From: Sipunculus nudus
Lineage: Eukaryota > Annelida > Sipuncula > Golfingiida > Sipunculidae
Reading direction: 5' to 3'
Assembly (NCBI GenBank): GCA_026874595.1
Contig: CM049316.1
Coordinates: 43,851,695-43,915,694 of the forward strand
Length of the DNA stretch: 64,000 bases
The notes under the pieces are model-generated. The model did no database searches and was not told the DNA's origin. It was given only the letters and a program-made list of their open reading frames with translations. The translations under genes were made by a program, and so were the position numbers. Each line of letters begins with the position of its first letter. Position 1 is the first letter of the stretch. Below are positions 45,478-57,116 of this stretch, one piece after another.

Positions 45478-45780
45478 ATAATTTTATTATAGGCCAACCT
45501 CAACTTGCAACCCTCAACAAACGGAGCTTAGCAACCAAGCGCATCATAAATCTCGAGTTACTATACACGCAAGCCCAGCCACTGGGACTCAGTGACGATA
45601 CCAGAAGCTGGTCCTCAACATATATAAAAGACACCGTACAGCAGACCCCATTGAACTTACTATAAATAAAGACCCATATAACCGGGATTTACAGCAACGG
45701 ACAGTATTAGGCTACATATTCTGAAGAGTGCCACACGCTCTCAGCATGTGGTACGAAACTAATAAGTAATAAAATACCTG
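45478..45780 (+). mobile_element. Penelope-like element 3' block (pseudo-LTR)
   Basis: Starts with a second copy of GCCAACCTCAACTTGCAAC (also at 44578) and includes CCTCAACATATATAAAAGAC to GAACTTACTATAAATAAAG, a direct repeat of 43684-43750. It ends in a hammerhead motif. Direct and inverted partial copies are typical of Penelope-like pseudo-LTRs. Confidence 0.75.
45702..45780 (+). ncRNA. hammerhead ribozyme (type I-like, Penelope-associated)
   Basis: Core CTGAAGA at 45721-45727; helix II GTGCCACA (45728-45735) pairs with TGTGGTAC (45747-45754) over 8 bp with one G-U, closing an 11-nt loop; then GAAA (45755-45758). Helix III is A45758-T67, C59-G66, T60-A65 with a 4-nt loop, followed by the cleavage triplet GTA (45766-45768). 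Every core nucleotide (C3 U4 G5 A6 G8 A9, G12 A13 A14, A15.1-U16.1, H17) is present. Helix I is weaker: CAGTATT (45702-45708) could pair with AATACCTG (45773-45780) with a bulge and a large internal loop. The short helix III matches those described in Penelope-like elements. It would self-cleave element RNA after A45768. A 3'-half copy lies inverted at 43622-43652. Confidence 0.8.
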
Positions 45781-45817
45781 AAAAAATACCTGGTTTAGCT
45801 GTGTGTTATTCTACATA

Positions 45818-45850
<33 letters not shown>
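45818..45850. repeat. (CA)n(TA)n microsatellite
   Basis: CA units switch to TA units, directly after the Penelope-like block. Confidence 0.95.
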
Positions 45851-46599
45851 ATCGCCAGCCGATTCAATAGAAATCGTTCACACTTGTATTTGTCATATGT
45901 CATTAAATCAAAAAGAATTGTATTGTAGTGTAATACGGTTCAACGGTTCATGAACTCTTTGGTGTGGTTCTTTAAAGTATCACAAGGACAAATCTCAAAT
46001 CTGAACAAACAGAAATCAGCGATTATTTACAAAAAATACCTTTCCAAAGATAACGCTATGGATTCTCCCCCCCCCCGTAGATCTTTTACTGCAGGCATTA
46101 AACCAGAGTTTGTTCCATAGTACCGTCTAAAGTGTTTTAAGGATCTTTGTAAGAAAAATAAATAAAACATAAAGGAATATTCTGTCTAAGCATTCATAAA
46201 TTCAATCGTCTAGAGAGGTCCATTTCTTTGATAATTGTTCCAGTATTTTACAACCTACTTGTGGTGGAAATGTATTCTAAAAGTAACACACACTTGTTTG
46301 TCTGCTCAAAAATTTGCAAGTGTTAAAAAAGTTGAAGTCTGTAATAGCGCGCACAATATGACGGAAAGTTTTACTAGTTTTTATACAAGGGGAAAATACA
46401 TATATGACATCACCACAATGAAATGGGAGTCATTTGCAATAGAATTAACTTCCGCTTTGAATTTATACATATATGGTCAATTAACAAGAGACCCAGAGGT
46501 CCAATGTTCGCTCTGTGCAATACTGTGCATGACAATGGGTGATCAAGAAAACAGTGAAAGTTAAAATATCATTTCAGCAATAGTCCAACATAGATAGCA
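45851..46599. other. no supported gene; C10 tract
   Basis: C10 at 46067-46076. The 109-codon plus frame at 46235-46564 has no recognisable domain; its 3' part looks like repeat sequence continuing into 46600-47440. Confidence 0.4.
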
Positions 46600-47440
46600 C
46601 CATCTCAGCCTCACATCTTCTACACCAGTCGCATAACCAATATATATATAGTTACAGCGATTCCTGTGACATTTGCTGACAGTCATTACATTATTTATGC
46701 AAACAAATTAAATCATAAAATATAAATTTCCTTAAAAACAGAATTTTGAAATTAGTTCAGTTCAATTCTTACTTCATGCATCTGGTTTTACTTCCTGAAG
46801 AGGACGGCTTATCTTGATATGAAAGCAGGAGTTTTTATCCTGTTTTACGTATCCATGTAAAATGGAAGAGTTCAGCTCAAAATCATATAGCAAACACACG
46901 ATCAATATCCGAGGCTATTATTTTTATTTCCCCTCCTCTGAGGAACTGTTGATTATGATATCGTATTATTGCTTTATGACTTATCTCGAAAAAGGCGGAG
47001 AAAGACCATTTCAGCCTGTCAAAAGTAGGTCTAATAGGTGGCGCAATTTGGATCTCAAAATCTCATAGCATTCACATATCTAATATTCCTGTGATAGTGG
47101 TGCTGAAGGCTGCAGCCGTTCCTGTAACAGACATAACATCATGCATGTAAAATGAGCTGACTGAATTCATACACGTTCTATTCCCCTTTCCTCATATATT
47201 TATATTTTATGACTTACCTTGGCGGAAGAGATCATATCAGCCCACAGACAGTAGGTCTACAATGGTGGCGCCAACAAAATTTTATTTTTTGCATATAAAT
47301 TAAATGTTCATGGTATCGGGAAAGTTTCAAGATGACAGCTGCAGCGGCTGTTTAGATATTTGGTAACAGACGATGGACGGCGGACAGTGGACGGCGGATG
47401 CCGAGCTATCGCATAAGCAACAGCTTATATGAGTGGTTAA
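46600..47440 (+). repeat. bivalve-type repeat with 233-bp internal period and GACGG end
   Basis: Two modules start TATGACTTATCTC (46976) and TATGACTTACCTTGG (47209) and share TTTCAGCC/ATCAGCCC, AGTAGGTCTA and GGTGGCGC blocks. The right end (47366-47405) has GGACGGCGGACAGTGGACGG and CGAGCTATCGCATAAGC. No coding capacity. Confidence 0.65.
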
Positions 47441-47764
47441 AGTATGAATCTGGATGATCGTCCTAAATTCATGAAATATCAATCAAATTATGCAGATAAT
47501 TATTAGTCATCAAAGTCTCTTTTTTGCTTTTTTGTTAAATTACTCTTTATTCATGACGCGGCCACTAAGGGTATGGAAGAAGTAATTGAATAATTAAGTA
47601 ACTGATTAATAATATGGCAGTTGTTACAAATTGAATGTGTAACAACACTGGATAACAGTCTGGCCGTAATAATACTTCATAAAACATTGTAATAGAATGA
47701 TTTGAGGGGGATTTGTATAAGATACGGACTGTCATGTATGTAACCGAAACAATTTTATCGTACT

Positions 47765-48075
47765 GGATTCTGTGGTCTTCGGGTAGAGCACATGACTCAA
47801 AGCCGGCAGATCGTGATTTTAAAGGTGAGATTTTTCCGGTAGGTCTTCTCCCAAGATGAGCGCTTTCCAGGCTTAATTAGAAGACTGTAACCGACATTCA
47901 TGTTTCACTCGCAAAAGAGTGCGCCTTTCGGGGTTCCTTGTCGTAAAACAACCAGGACTTGCACGTGCGATGCACAGAATCCGGTTGAAGCCAGGATAAT
48001 CGCGTTTCCGCCCTGTTAAGTATTCCGAGGTTAAATGGAATTCTGTACTTAGTTAAGCCAGTATTAAAAATGCAT
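47765..48075 (+). mobile_element. tRNA-derived SINE, family S1 (copy 2, diverged)
   Basis: Collinear with 12717-13068: TTCTGTGGTCTTCGGGTAGAG (decayed A box), a decayed B-box region, TCTTCTCCCAAGATGAGCGC, TGTTTCACTCGCAAAAGAGTG, CCGGTTGAAGCCAGGATAA and the 3' end AAATGGAATTCTGTAC. The pol III promoter is damaged. Confidence 0.8.
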
Positions 48076-48330
48076 GGAGGCGGTTACTTCGACCAAAAAT
48101 ATATAGTCATAACTGGCGACATCAGCAAATGCCTTAGAGAGTCCACGCCCACGGTGTAACATTTGTACGTGTGCTCGTGGTTATTATTTTAAATGTTGCT
48201 TAGACTTTTCATATGCCTTATCTGGGAACTACCAAAGGTTCTCCCCTTGTCTCTTCCGCTAGTGTACCGTACACTCATACGTACCTCGGAGAGGTATATA
48301 CTGAACTTGTGATCTACGTAAGTTAGGTCG

Positions 48331-48489
48331 ATATTGTTACGAAGACAAATTGCTCAGGGGAAAACATAAGGCCGATCCCGGATTCGAACCCATGTTGGTG
48401 GCGCACAAGTCCGGCGAACCAACCGCTTCGCTAGTGAAGCAGCGAGACAGTTCGGTCCGTTTTTTTTTTATGTCACCCCGTAACAATAT
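48331..48489 (-). mobile_element. short terminal-repeat element with internal tRNA-like promoter
   Basis: Bounded by TGTTACG ... CGTAACA with ATAT on both sides, so it reads either as a 151-bp LTR-like unit (48335-48485) with a 4-bp ATAT target duplication or as an element with 11-bp perfect terminal inverted repeats (ATATTGTTACG / CGTAACAATAT). On the minus strand it holds an A-box-like TAGCGAAGCGGTTGG (about 48419-48433) and a canonical B box GGTTCGAATCC (48380-48390), spaced as in a tRNA, plus a 9-10 nt A run. The termini resemble those of the long LTR family (TGTTACAG ... CCGTAACA). The frame at 48350-48631 is a shadow. Confidence 0.7.
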
Positions 48490-51163
48490 GTACATATGGC
48501 ATCAACGGTTGGAAGAAGCTCTTTATAAGTCTGTTAGTTTTCTGCGAAATTCTTGCCAAAATCCTACATGCCTTACGTTTTTACGTTTTATTTGTGTTTT
48601 TTATATCCCAGGTTTCCTTGTCAAAACTTGACGAATTTAATAGAAAGTTTACATATAGGCACAGAACGCCCTGAAAACTCTCTCACCAGATTCAATATGG
48701 AATTATTGGGTCCAGTAGAGGTTGTACGGGACACTAGTCATGTTGAAAATTGCACTGTTATGGTGATCTTTACAAAAGGGTATGACTGATAAATACAAAA
48801 GTATACATATGGAAAGACAAATTGAACCGTGAATCCCATTTCTATGTTGAGCACCGTCGGTTCCTACACCTCGCTGGCCTTATCTATCCATCACCTACAG
48901 ATGAAATGCCTGAAATGCGGGAAGTAATCAATACATATACAAGGGGATTTACCAGTCTATGTTGAATTCTATCTAGTAGTTTTTTGCATATAGTTGGTGT
49001 TCAAAGTTAACGGAAGTAGTTAATTTACAAACATATTCAACTAATAGTTTGCTTTTTGCAAGTGACGCAAAGTTGATAAACGGCAAGGCTTTGTAAGAAA
49101 ATTACGGTATAATTTGCTTCCATTTTTTTTTGTATTTTTAGCGCAGTTTCCCACATACATGTGGTGCCACTCTGACGTCACGGTAATGTCTCCTACGTCA
49201 GAGGGAGAAAAACTCCGCTTGGCTGCACATTGGTGTATCTCGGTAATTTTCCGCAACGTTGCTGCTTGTAATATGCCCCATTTACATTTCCTGGAAGAGT
49301 TCTAGGATAATACACTAGCGGGATGTAGATTTATCAAACCAATAATATCCAGTTAATATACTTCTAGTTAATATACACTTGACCGCTAAGTCTTTATCGT
49401 TTTCAATAGTTCAGGCAATGTAAAGCCTCGGGCTCCTTGATGTCCACTTTCTAGTTCAAAAGGCGGCAAATCCTGTTTCTGACTTATTCTAGTATGATAT
49501 ACCTTTTTGCAGCAAGACCTAATAGGCTGGTCGTCAGGCGATGTTACAGCCATATATCTCTGGGGTATGTAATAAGAACCCTCTGACCAATGCTTTACTG
49601 ATGTAAAACTCAGGCTGAGCTCAAGTCCTGACAGGAAAATTTGGTAAATAGTATTTCTCGCCCGAGGCCCTTGCTTAAATTGCCATGCTATATTTTACAA
49701 CTACTATCTCCAGAAACCGAAACGACGTTTGTCGTTAATTTGGCGGTATCATCTTTCATCTTAGATAACCACAGCATATGAACGTTCTGAGTAACTGCTA
49801 GAATGCCAATCTCTCTCTCAAAGGACGAAAATACAGATAAAACCATCCAGTATTACGAAAGCATCAGAGCTTCCAATATTCAAATAACAAAGAGTTTAGC
49901 TAAATTTTATGTTCCTGTGTAAATATGTTTATGTACTTACTTTTAAAATATTGATTAACAGATAAGGAACTGAAAGGCATTCTGAAGACACATATGTATC
50001 TGTAGGTTCACATAATGCCACTGTTTTTGCCGATATACATTTTATTTTATGATACATTGCAAAACAAACATGTTGTATGCTACTGCATAACGTGCTGGCA
50101 AAAAGCATAAGAAAATCATTTTAGAATATGCATGTTTTGAATTTAAACACTGAAACAACAATAAGTATGTCTCAGTTTGTCACTAGTTCACTGCTGACGC
50201 AGGCAGTAAAGGTATACTCATTTGCAAAAAAAAAAAATTAAAATATGGAAAGTATCATGTCTAAAAAAGTAAAATACATAAGACGTGATCGCTTTGCTAG
50301 ATATGTTTAATTTTCTCATGCTCATTAATAAAATGGATCCGCTTATGACATATCGGAACTTTTGAGATAAGCTATTTATCCCCATCTACCTTCACTATTG
50401 CCTCTGCTGTTCAACAGGTTTTTGTTGGAATGGTATTACAATCATGGTATTTAAAAGTAGCAATGTTTTTGAATAATGCACAAAGTTTGAAAACAACTTT
50501 CCTTTCAGCTTTCATGGAGACATTCAATCTAAAATAAACTTCTTTTGGTCTCCCTAGCTGCTGGCCAAGAAAAACATATTTTGCATCTGTGACATTTTTG
50601 TATAGCTAAAGGCATGATTCTCTGACAAACCGATTTGAAAAAAAGACATTGGTGAAGGGTGTCCAATATAAATTAATATCTAAAGGAAAAGATGTCTCTC
50701 TTTTTTTTGTAAAAAAATACATTGAAATATTGACTCTTGAGAGTGATACGGTTTTTGAAACAAATATACGTGAAATATTTTCTGTTATTGTTGCAGCTGT
50801 TAATATCTCAAAGGCCACTCAAATAGCGTCTCCGGACTAGGTTAAATGAAATGTCATGGTTATTAAATCGGCCCACATTCATCATTCTTTTGTATTTCAT
50901 CAGCCTTATCACACGAGTCAGAAATACAGCTTGTTTCTAAACCCTCTGATTAACACGCGCTCATACAAATCACTCGTAGTGTCTTTTCTGTATTGCATAT
51001 CGTAGGCGGGTGTTGGACTTATACTCTGTTATGTTCACCGCAAATCTAAACATGTACAGATAAGATATATCCAATTTTAATGTGTGGTTTGTCGGCCCGT
51101 TATTCGCCGAGTAGTAATTGATCGATTCTGCAATTTTGAAAGGATCACCTCTTTTTCAACCAA
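48490..51163. other. no supported gene
   Basis: About 2.7 kb of AT-rich DNA with short frames only. An inverted pair CTCTGACGT / ACGTCAGAG at 49170-49203 contains a CRE-like TGACGTCA. Confidence 0.45.
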
Positions 51164-52089
51164 AAAATATTGCTAATAGAAAACACCTATAAAAAGGAAA
51201 GGAAATAAAATAAAAAATATGGGAAATAGAATAAACCTTTAAAAATACTGGATATAAAATAAACTAATAAAAGAGAGTGAAAATAGAATAACCCTATAAA
51301 AATATCGAAAAAAGAATACACCTATAAATATATTAGAAAAAGAATAGAATAAAAATTATGGAAAACCGAATTAACCTTTAAACATAATAGAATAAACCTA
51401 TAAAATACTGGAAATAGAATAAATTTACAAAATAGTGAAAATAGAATAATCCTATAAAAATATGGGAAATAGAATAAACCTATGAAATATATGAAAAATC
51501 GAATAAACCTTTAAACATAATAGACTGAACCTATCAAAAATACTGGAAATAGAATAAACCAATAAAAGATAGTGAAAATTGAATAAGCCTACGAAAAAAA
51601 AAACAGAATAACCTATAGAAATATGGAATAAACTTATGAAAATATGGAATATAGAATAAATCAATAACAAATATGGGAAATAGAATAAACCTGTTAAAAT
51701 ATTGGAAATACAATAATCCTTTAAAAATATGGAATATAGAATAAACCAATAAAACAATATGGGAAATAATATAAACCAATAAAAATATGGAAAAAATAGA
51801 AAAAAAACTATCAAATATATTTAAAATAGAATAAACCTATAAAAAATATTGGAAATAGAATAATCCTTTAAAAATATGGAATATAGAATAAACCAATAAA
51901 ACAATATGGGAAATAGAATAAACCAATAAAAATTATGGAAAATCGAATAAACCTTTAAGTGTAATACAATAAACCTATAAAAAATACTGGAATAAGAATT
52001 TACCAATAAAAGATAGTGAAAAAAAGAATAAACCTATAAAATATATCGGAAATAGAATAAACCTATAAAAATAATGGAAATAGAATAAA
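51164..52089 (+). repeat. AT-rich minisatellite, unit about 27-30 bp, roughly 30 units
   Basis: The core GGAAATAGAATAAACC recurs through 0.9 kb, separated by TATAAAAATAT / AATAAAAATAT spacers. Unit length varies and higher-order blocks recur (for example 51690-51790 and 51840-51930 are near-identical). Minus-strand frames here encode Phe/Tyr/Ile-rich strings that only reflect the repeat. Confidence 0.95.
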
Positions 52090-52669
52090 GCAGAAGCGGA
52101 CTTTGCGTCCTGCTTAGTTTTCTTCCTCTCTGTATACCTGATTATGCGAGAGTTATATTTAACTCCCTGAAGGCTTCTTTTTACCTGAGCAATGGTACTG
52201 AGCGCCTCTCACCCCTTTACTTAGAACCTTTATTAACCCCTGCTCATCTTTTTATAATTAGGGGATAAGCCTTAATTTATGCAAAGTGGCAGTTGTCTGG
52301 TCCTCAATAACTGTACTCAGCTTTTTTATCAGAAAAACAGAGCATCGCTTAATCAGATTCTGATTTCTCCACATATGCCTATAGAAAATGACGCCGGACC
52401 TTGGAAAGAAGTTGATCCAAATTCATGAAATCGGTAAAACTGCCAGCTAAGTTTCAGCACAATCTCTTTATTATCAGGAGAAGCATTAGCTTTTTTGATA
52501 TAACCAATTATTTATGATCCTTAACAGTTTTACCCTTATTGATTTACAGAGATTGGAGCAGCCAATTACTTCGATGGTGTTAATGTAGGAAATCAACAGC
52601 CCGGCTTGTTGGTAATACCCCACACGATATGACAATGTATAATGTATTTAACATGGAACGTTTATATTG
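52090..52669. other. no feature seen
   Basis: No supported gene or repeat. Confidence 0.5.
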
Positions 52670-53075
52670 GAGGTCAGCTTTATTATTGTTACTGAACTTC
52701 ACTTCTGAATTACAACAGACTGTCTACGAGATTATATTGGATTATTTACCGGGAAGATTTACATGAACTGTTCACGTTGATTATTTGATAGATTGTGACA
52801 GTTGTGGTGTCCAGAAATCAAAGCTTAGGATCCGGACTCTGGTGATGTACATTTTGATCATTGTTATGTCTTAAATACTGTGGAATTGTATTGATTTAGT
52901 GTAATGCTGTGTTAGGATTGTTCTAAGAATAAATTAATTTTGTTTGTTAACAAAAAACACATTTCTTTATTCATTCCCCGAGACATTTCACGCTGCCTAG
53001 TGCTGCGGAATATGATCTCCGTAACAAAAATGTATGCTCGTCTCGATTATGTGATCTGTTATTATTAGGTTCCGT

Positions 53076-53079
<4 letters not shown>
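52670..53079 (+). mobile_element. LTR family copy 3, 5'-truncated
   Basis: Shares TTGTGACAGTTGTGGTGTCC, AATTGTATTGATTTAGTGTAAT, AAGAATAAATTA (poly(A) signal), CATTTCACGCTGCCTAGTG and the end TTAGGTTCCGTAACA (53079) with copies 1, 2 and 4. The 5' half with the TATA box is missing. It runs directly into an (AT)n tract. Confidence 0.88.

Positions 53080-53125
<46 letters not shown>
53080..53125. repeat. (AT)n microsatellite abutting LTR copy 3
   Basis: About 22 AT units starting at the LTR end. Confidence 0.97.
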
Positions 53126-53127
<2 letters not shown>

Positions 53128-54689
53128 CCAGGTATTAGCCACGATAGGTCTGGCCTGATGATTCATTTAATGATGAAACCAATGGTTGCCTAAGTTGTGT
53201 GCTGTCTTGATTCTTCAAATGTATATATACATCTGTCTCTTTGTATAAACGGAAGTACGCTTTATTTTTTTTACGTTTTAAGCAAATAAAATGATAAATA
53301 AGGAAACTGATCATTATTATTGTATAATATATTATTATATTACTTCCAAGTAACGAGATATTATAATTTCTTTTTTTTAAGGTTAAGGTTTCACCCATGT
53401 AACAATCCATTATATTTGTAGGTTATCTGAATCACCATGATTTTCACTGAAAGAATTCTATACAATTGTAACATACGGCCCCAGAACCCAAACAATTCAT
53501 TGAAATTAGGGGTGGCTCATTTGTTTTACGAGAGACCTGTGATTGAGTTGTGGGACCGTAATATACATGCGGTCGTGTACACAGGGAAGTGTGAACAGGA
53601 TCCTTGCGGAAGTATCAATATAGGCTTCAACTACAACCCTTAGTTTTACACGTGTTTTTAGCTCCATTTTCAAAACTGTAATGAACATCTTTGCTTGAGG
53701 TTATCACAGTTGTTGCGATGACGTAAATGCAGATTGCAAATCTAAAAAAGAATATAGCTAACATTGATTTTTCCATGTATGTATTGTGGTGGTCAATTAC
53801 ACAAGACCAAACAAAGTCCACGTGATTTCACGTGACTTCAGCTATAAGGCTGAGTTATGGCACAATTCTCTTTCATGGCATATGTCACTCAAGGTCTCTT
53901 TTCAATGTCACTGCCGTTCCCAGATCATATTACCCGTCTTTACGCTGTGCACGCCACGTTGCAGTCACGTTGTCGGCCTTTCCTATTTTTATTCGAAACG
54001 ATTTCCGAGGGAAATCTAATTACTGACCCAACGGATCCAATTTTCATGCGCTTCTAAGATGATTATCGTCTTAAATGAAGAACTTTTTTTTTACAATTCG
54101 TATCATCTTTATTCCGATGGACTGGCAAATATCCCTTTACCATATCTGTTCTTTGTAGACTTTCAAGAATAGATAATTTTGTAAGCTACAGTGGACAATG
54201 TGATTACGATAAACTCCCGCAGAGGGTCAAATAGTGGATCCGCTTATAGAAATTGAATTGAAGAAAATGTGTGTACGTGCGTGTTAATTACATACACACT
54301 TTTTTAAGTTATTTCCCCTTCTCACTCCAACCTCTTCCTCGATATTAAAAATGTTAAAAATACAAATGACATGTCAAGTTGCAGCCCAAGATAATCCATC
54401 CCGTGTTTTATTAAAGAGGAATTTGGACCTGATTTCGGAACCCCTATCTTGTCACTTTGCAGCTGGCTTGCTTCCCCAGTAGGGGATTATTGGCTGTATC
54501 CTCTCTTTGCTGTGCTGCAGTGCACAACGCGGGTTGTTGTATGAGACTACCGGTCATATTTTGGTAAGCACAGTGAGAATCTACGCGCACATATAGGATT
54601 ACTAGACCTTTTCTGTTATGCATATCGTAAAATGTTTGTAATTCTTATGACTTTAGAGTTCTCATTTGTGTTCTCATGCGATTTTGTTC
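53126..54689. other. no supported gene
   Basis: Frames at 53135-53410 (minus), 53437-53643 (plus) and three overlapping frames near 53790-54057 (plus) show no domain. No splice-supported exon seen. Confidence 0.45.
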
Positions 54690-55250
54690 CCAAAAAAATT
54701 AGTGGGTTTGCAAATTTATTTAACATTTTAATTATAAATTTTGTTTATTATCTATTATTTATTAAATTTTGTGACAAATTATATGATCAGTGAACAATAT
54801 GATAATACTATAGTTGCATTGCTAAACAGTTAAAGCACTGAATAACGGAAGGAAACTTGATCAAAATTTTAGACAGCAATGTATGAGTGGCTGTAGTTCA
54901 AGCTCAGTAAATTTCTACGGAAAAAAATGTGTGTGTGTGGGGAAAGGGGGTTGCGTCAGAATTGACGTGGGTGTGGCCTAAACCATCCTTTCATTGGCCA
55001 TAGGCAAAAAAAAAAATAAATAAAAGCTTAGGGTCTCAGTCACCCCCGCGTCAATTTGACCTAAGATTTTCCTTTGTTATGTTGTGCTGCTTTTGCCTCT
55101 CTAGCAAAACAATTCTGCTACGTTTATGCTTTTCCCTGATCATATGACATTATTTATCGAAACATACAAAAACATTTAAACAAAATATCGCCCGCCCGCA
55201 CTGCTTTCTAGAAAAAAAGGCCCGACAACCATACCTTTTTTGCCTTATGA
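54690..55250. repeat. family F foldback element (two inverted arms)
   Basis: The left arm (54690-55000, plus) and right arm (55020-55250, minus) both match the family F copy at 17110-17430: TATGATCAG / TATGATTAAGG, GCTAAACAGTTAAAGCAC-type blocks, and the end TTGACGTGGGTGTGGCC (left) or TTGACGCGGGGGTGACTGAG (right, minus strand). The arms meet at an A-rich centre near 55010. It could form a long imperfect hairpin. Confidence 0.7.
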
Positions 55251-56289
55251 TAGTTTTATGCAGGACTAATGCAGGACTACTTATCGTTTAGGCCCACGAG
55301 ATAGGACACGGTGTAGGGGGGAAGGAAAAATGCTGTGATTCCATGTTTTTGTAGGTCTGCATATGTATTAGTAGCATTTAGCCCTTTAGACGTCACGGCT
55401 ATTCAAGAATAGTCCCACGGACGCGACCGGGGGGGGGGGTCAAGAGTGATGCGCCGGACGTACACCGCATCAGGCACTGGGTGCCAAAAAAGTACTCAAA
55501 TAAAATTTTGCATATTTTGTAAAAAAATATATAAAAAATGAAACGGTGTGATCAATCCTTTTTGTCGCAGGTGACATGTCTTGATATAACAAACTATAAA
55601 CCAAAATGCCTTATATTCGAATTTGTTGTCAAGCTTACAGTTCATTTCAACTTGCCTTTCTGATGTAATGTTGAGTGAAAATATGACAAATTGTTGATGA
55701 CTCTGTTATGTAGACAACGATTCATGCACACAAATGACAAACTACGACCTACCGTACAACCACTCAAGCTGACAGTCATTCATATGGGCGCAACCATGCT
55801 GATAACGATAGGCTAGACTCACTGCCAGTTATTCGAGACGGCAAAAGTAGTCTGACGACCCCCTGCATCGAGTTAGAGAGGCCTTAATCGTAAAGTCAAA
55901 GGTAGATTGTAGAGAGAGAGCTTGCACCTAAGAATCTGATATAAGAGTTCCCATGAATCCCTCAATTAATGCCTACCGAGATTTTACAGACAGACAATGA
56001 TCACTGTTATTATATTTGACCCATGGCCCCTGGTTGTTACTGGTTTGAAAAAAAAAGTAAGTCGGCACAGGAAGTCAGAGAACCGTAATATCCAAAAGAA
56101 AGCTTTGGGACATGAAAAAAAAAAATCTATGAGTGAGCTAGAACTCGAAGGAGAAAGATTTCATAAATAATTGCCTTTTACAAAATAAAATATTGGCAGT
56201 AATTGTGACTGAATAATCCATTTGGCAGACGATCTGAAGAATGTTTGGCGGGCTTCACATTGCGTCTTGGTAGTCTTGAGGCAATAAGA
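55251..56289. other. no supported gene; G11 tract
   Basis: G11 at 55429-55439. Otherwise no recognisable feature. Confidence 0.5.
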
Positions 56290-56490
56290 GTCAACGGAGT
56301 CTTTAGTCAAGGTCCTGAGTCTTTCAATCAGTGATGTCGTCGAGTCAATAACATCCGAGTCCGAGAGCAAGTCTGTGTCCAACAACTCGAGTCAGAGTCC
56401 ACGTCCGAGTACTTGAGGTTCCAGTTTAGTCCACCTTCTCCAAGTCCGAGTCATTTTGTACACTGATCCAAGCTGGAGTCCAATACAAAT
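56290..56490. repeat. degenerate GAGTCC hexamer array, copy 1
   Basis: GAGTC words with 6-bp spacing (CGAGTCCGAG, CAGAGTCCACGTCCGAG) end in CCAATACAAATCTCCTT. The minus frame at 56161-56385 is a shadow. Confidence 0.8.
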
Positions 56491-57116
56491 CTCCTTTCTA
56501 AAAGACAATTTAAATGCAAATTTCAGATTATCATGTGTATATTTATGTAAGTTGATACATACATTTTACTTAAATGTTAAATTTCATTAAGACCCGGTTC
56601 GGGCGCCATGGCGCGTGCTGGCTATACGTTTGTGTTTCGTACTACTTGTCGCGCCAAATACAAACTTATTTTCACTCGTGTACTGGAATAAGAAATCGGT
56701 TCTAGACCGAACTATTGACAAAAACCATGATATGTTGAGGAGACCACATTATATTGCATGCATAGGAAATATACCTAATATATGAACAGGCTCTTTAAAT
56801 CTTGACGATGGTTATTTGGTGTTGTATGATATCTGATGGTATGCATATTTTTTTTTTAAACTTTTCATTCAATTTTACATTTTGTAACATTTTTCAATTT
56901 AAGTTTTTTAAAGGTACAATATTTTAAGCTACCAGTAGCAGGAAGCAACTGGATTAATAATTATATTAAAAAAAAAAAAACAAGACAATACATAGAAAAA
57001 GTATTTTTCCTTGATCATGTTAATTTTTTTATGCACATATAACTGTTATTTGATTTCTCTTTAAGGGGGTTCCTTTTGGTAAGGAAATCAAGTTTGATCA
57101 GTGATAAGGTAGGTGG
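56491..57116. other. no feature seen
   Basis: AT-rich; no supported gene. Confidence 0.5.

Noticed and set aside
51452-52006. Minus-strand frames that look like multi-pass hydrophobic proteins
   Set aside because: They lie wholly in the AT-rich minisatellite; the Phe/Tyr/Ile-rich residues follow from the repeat unit.
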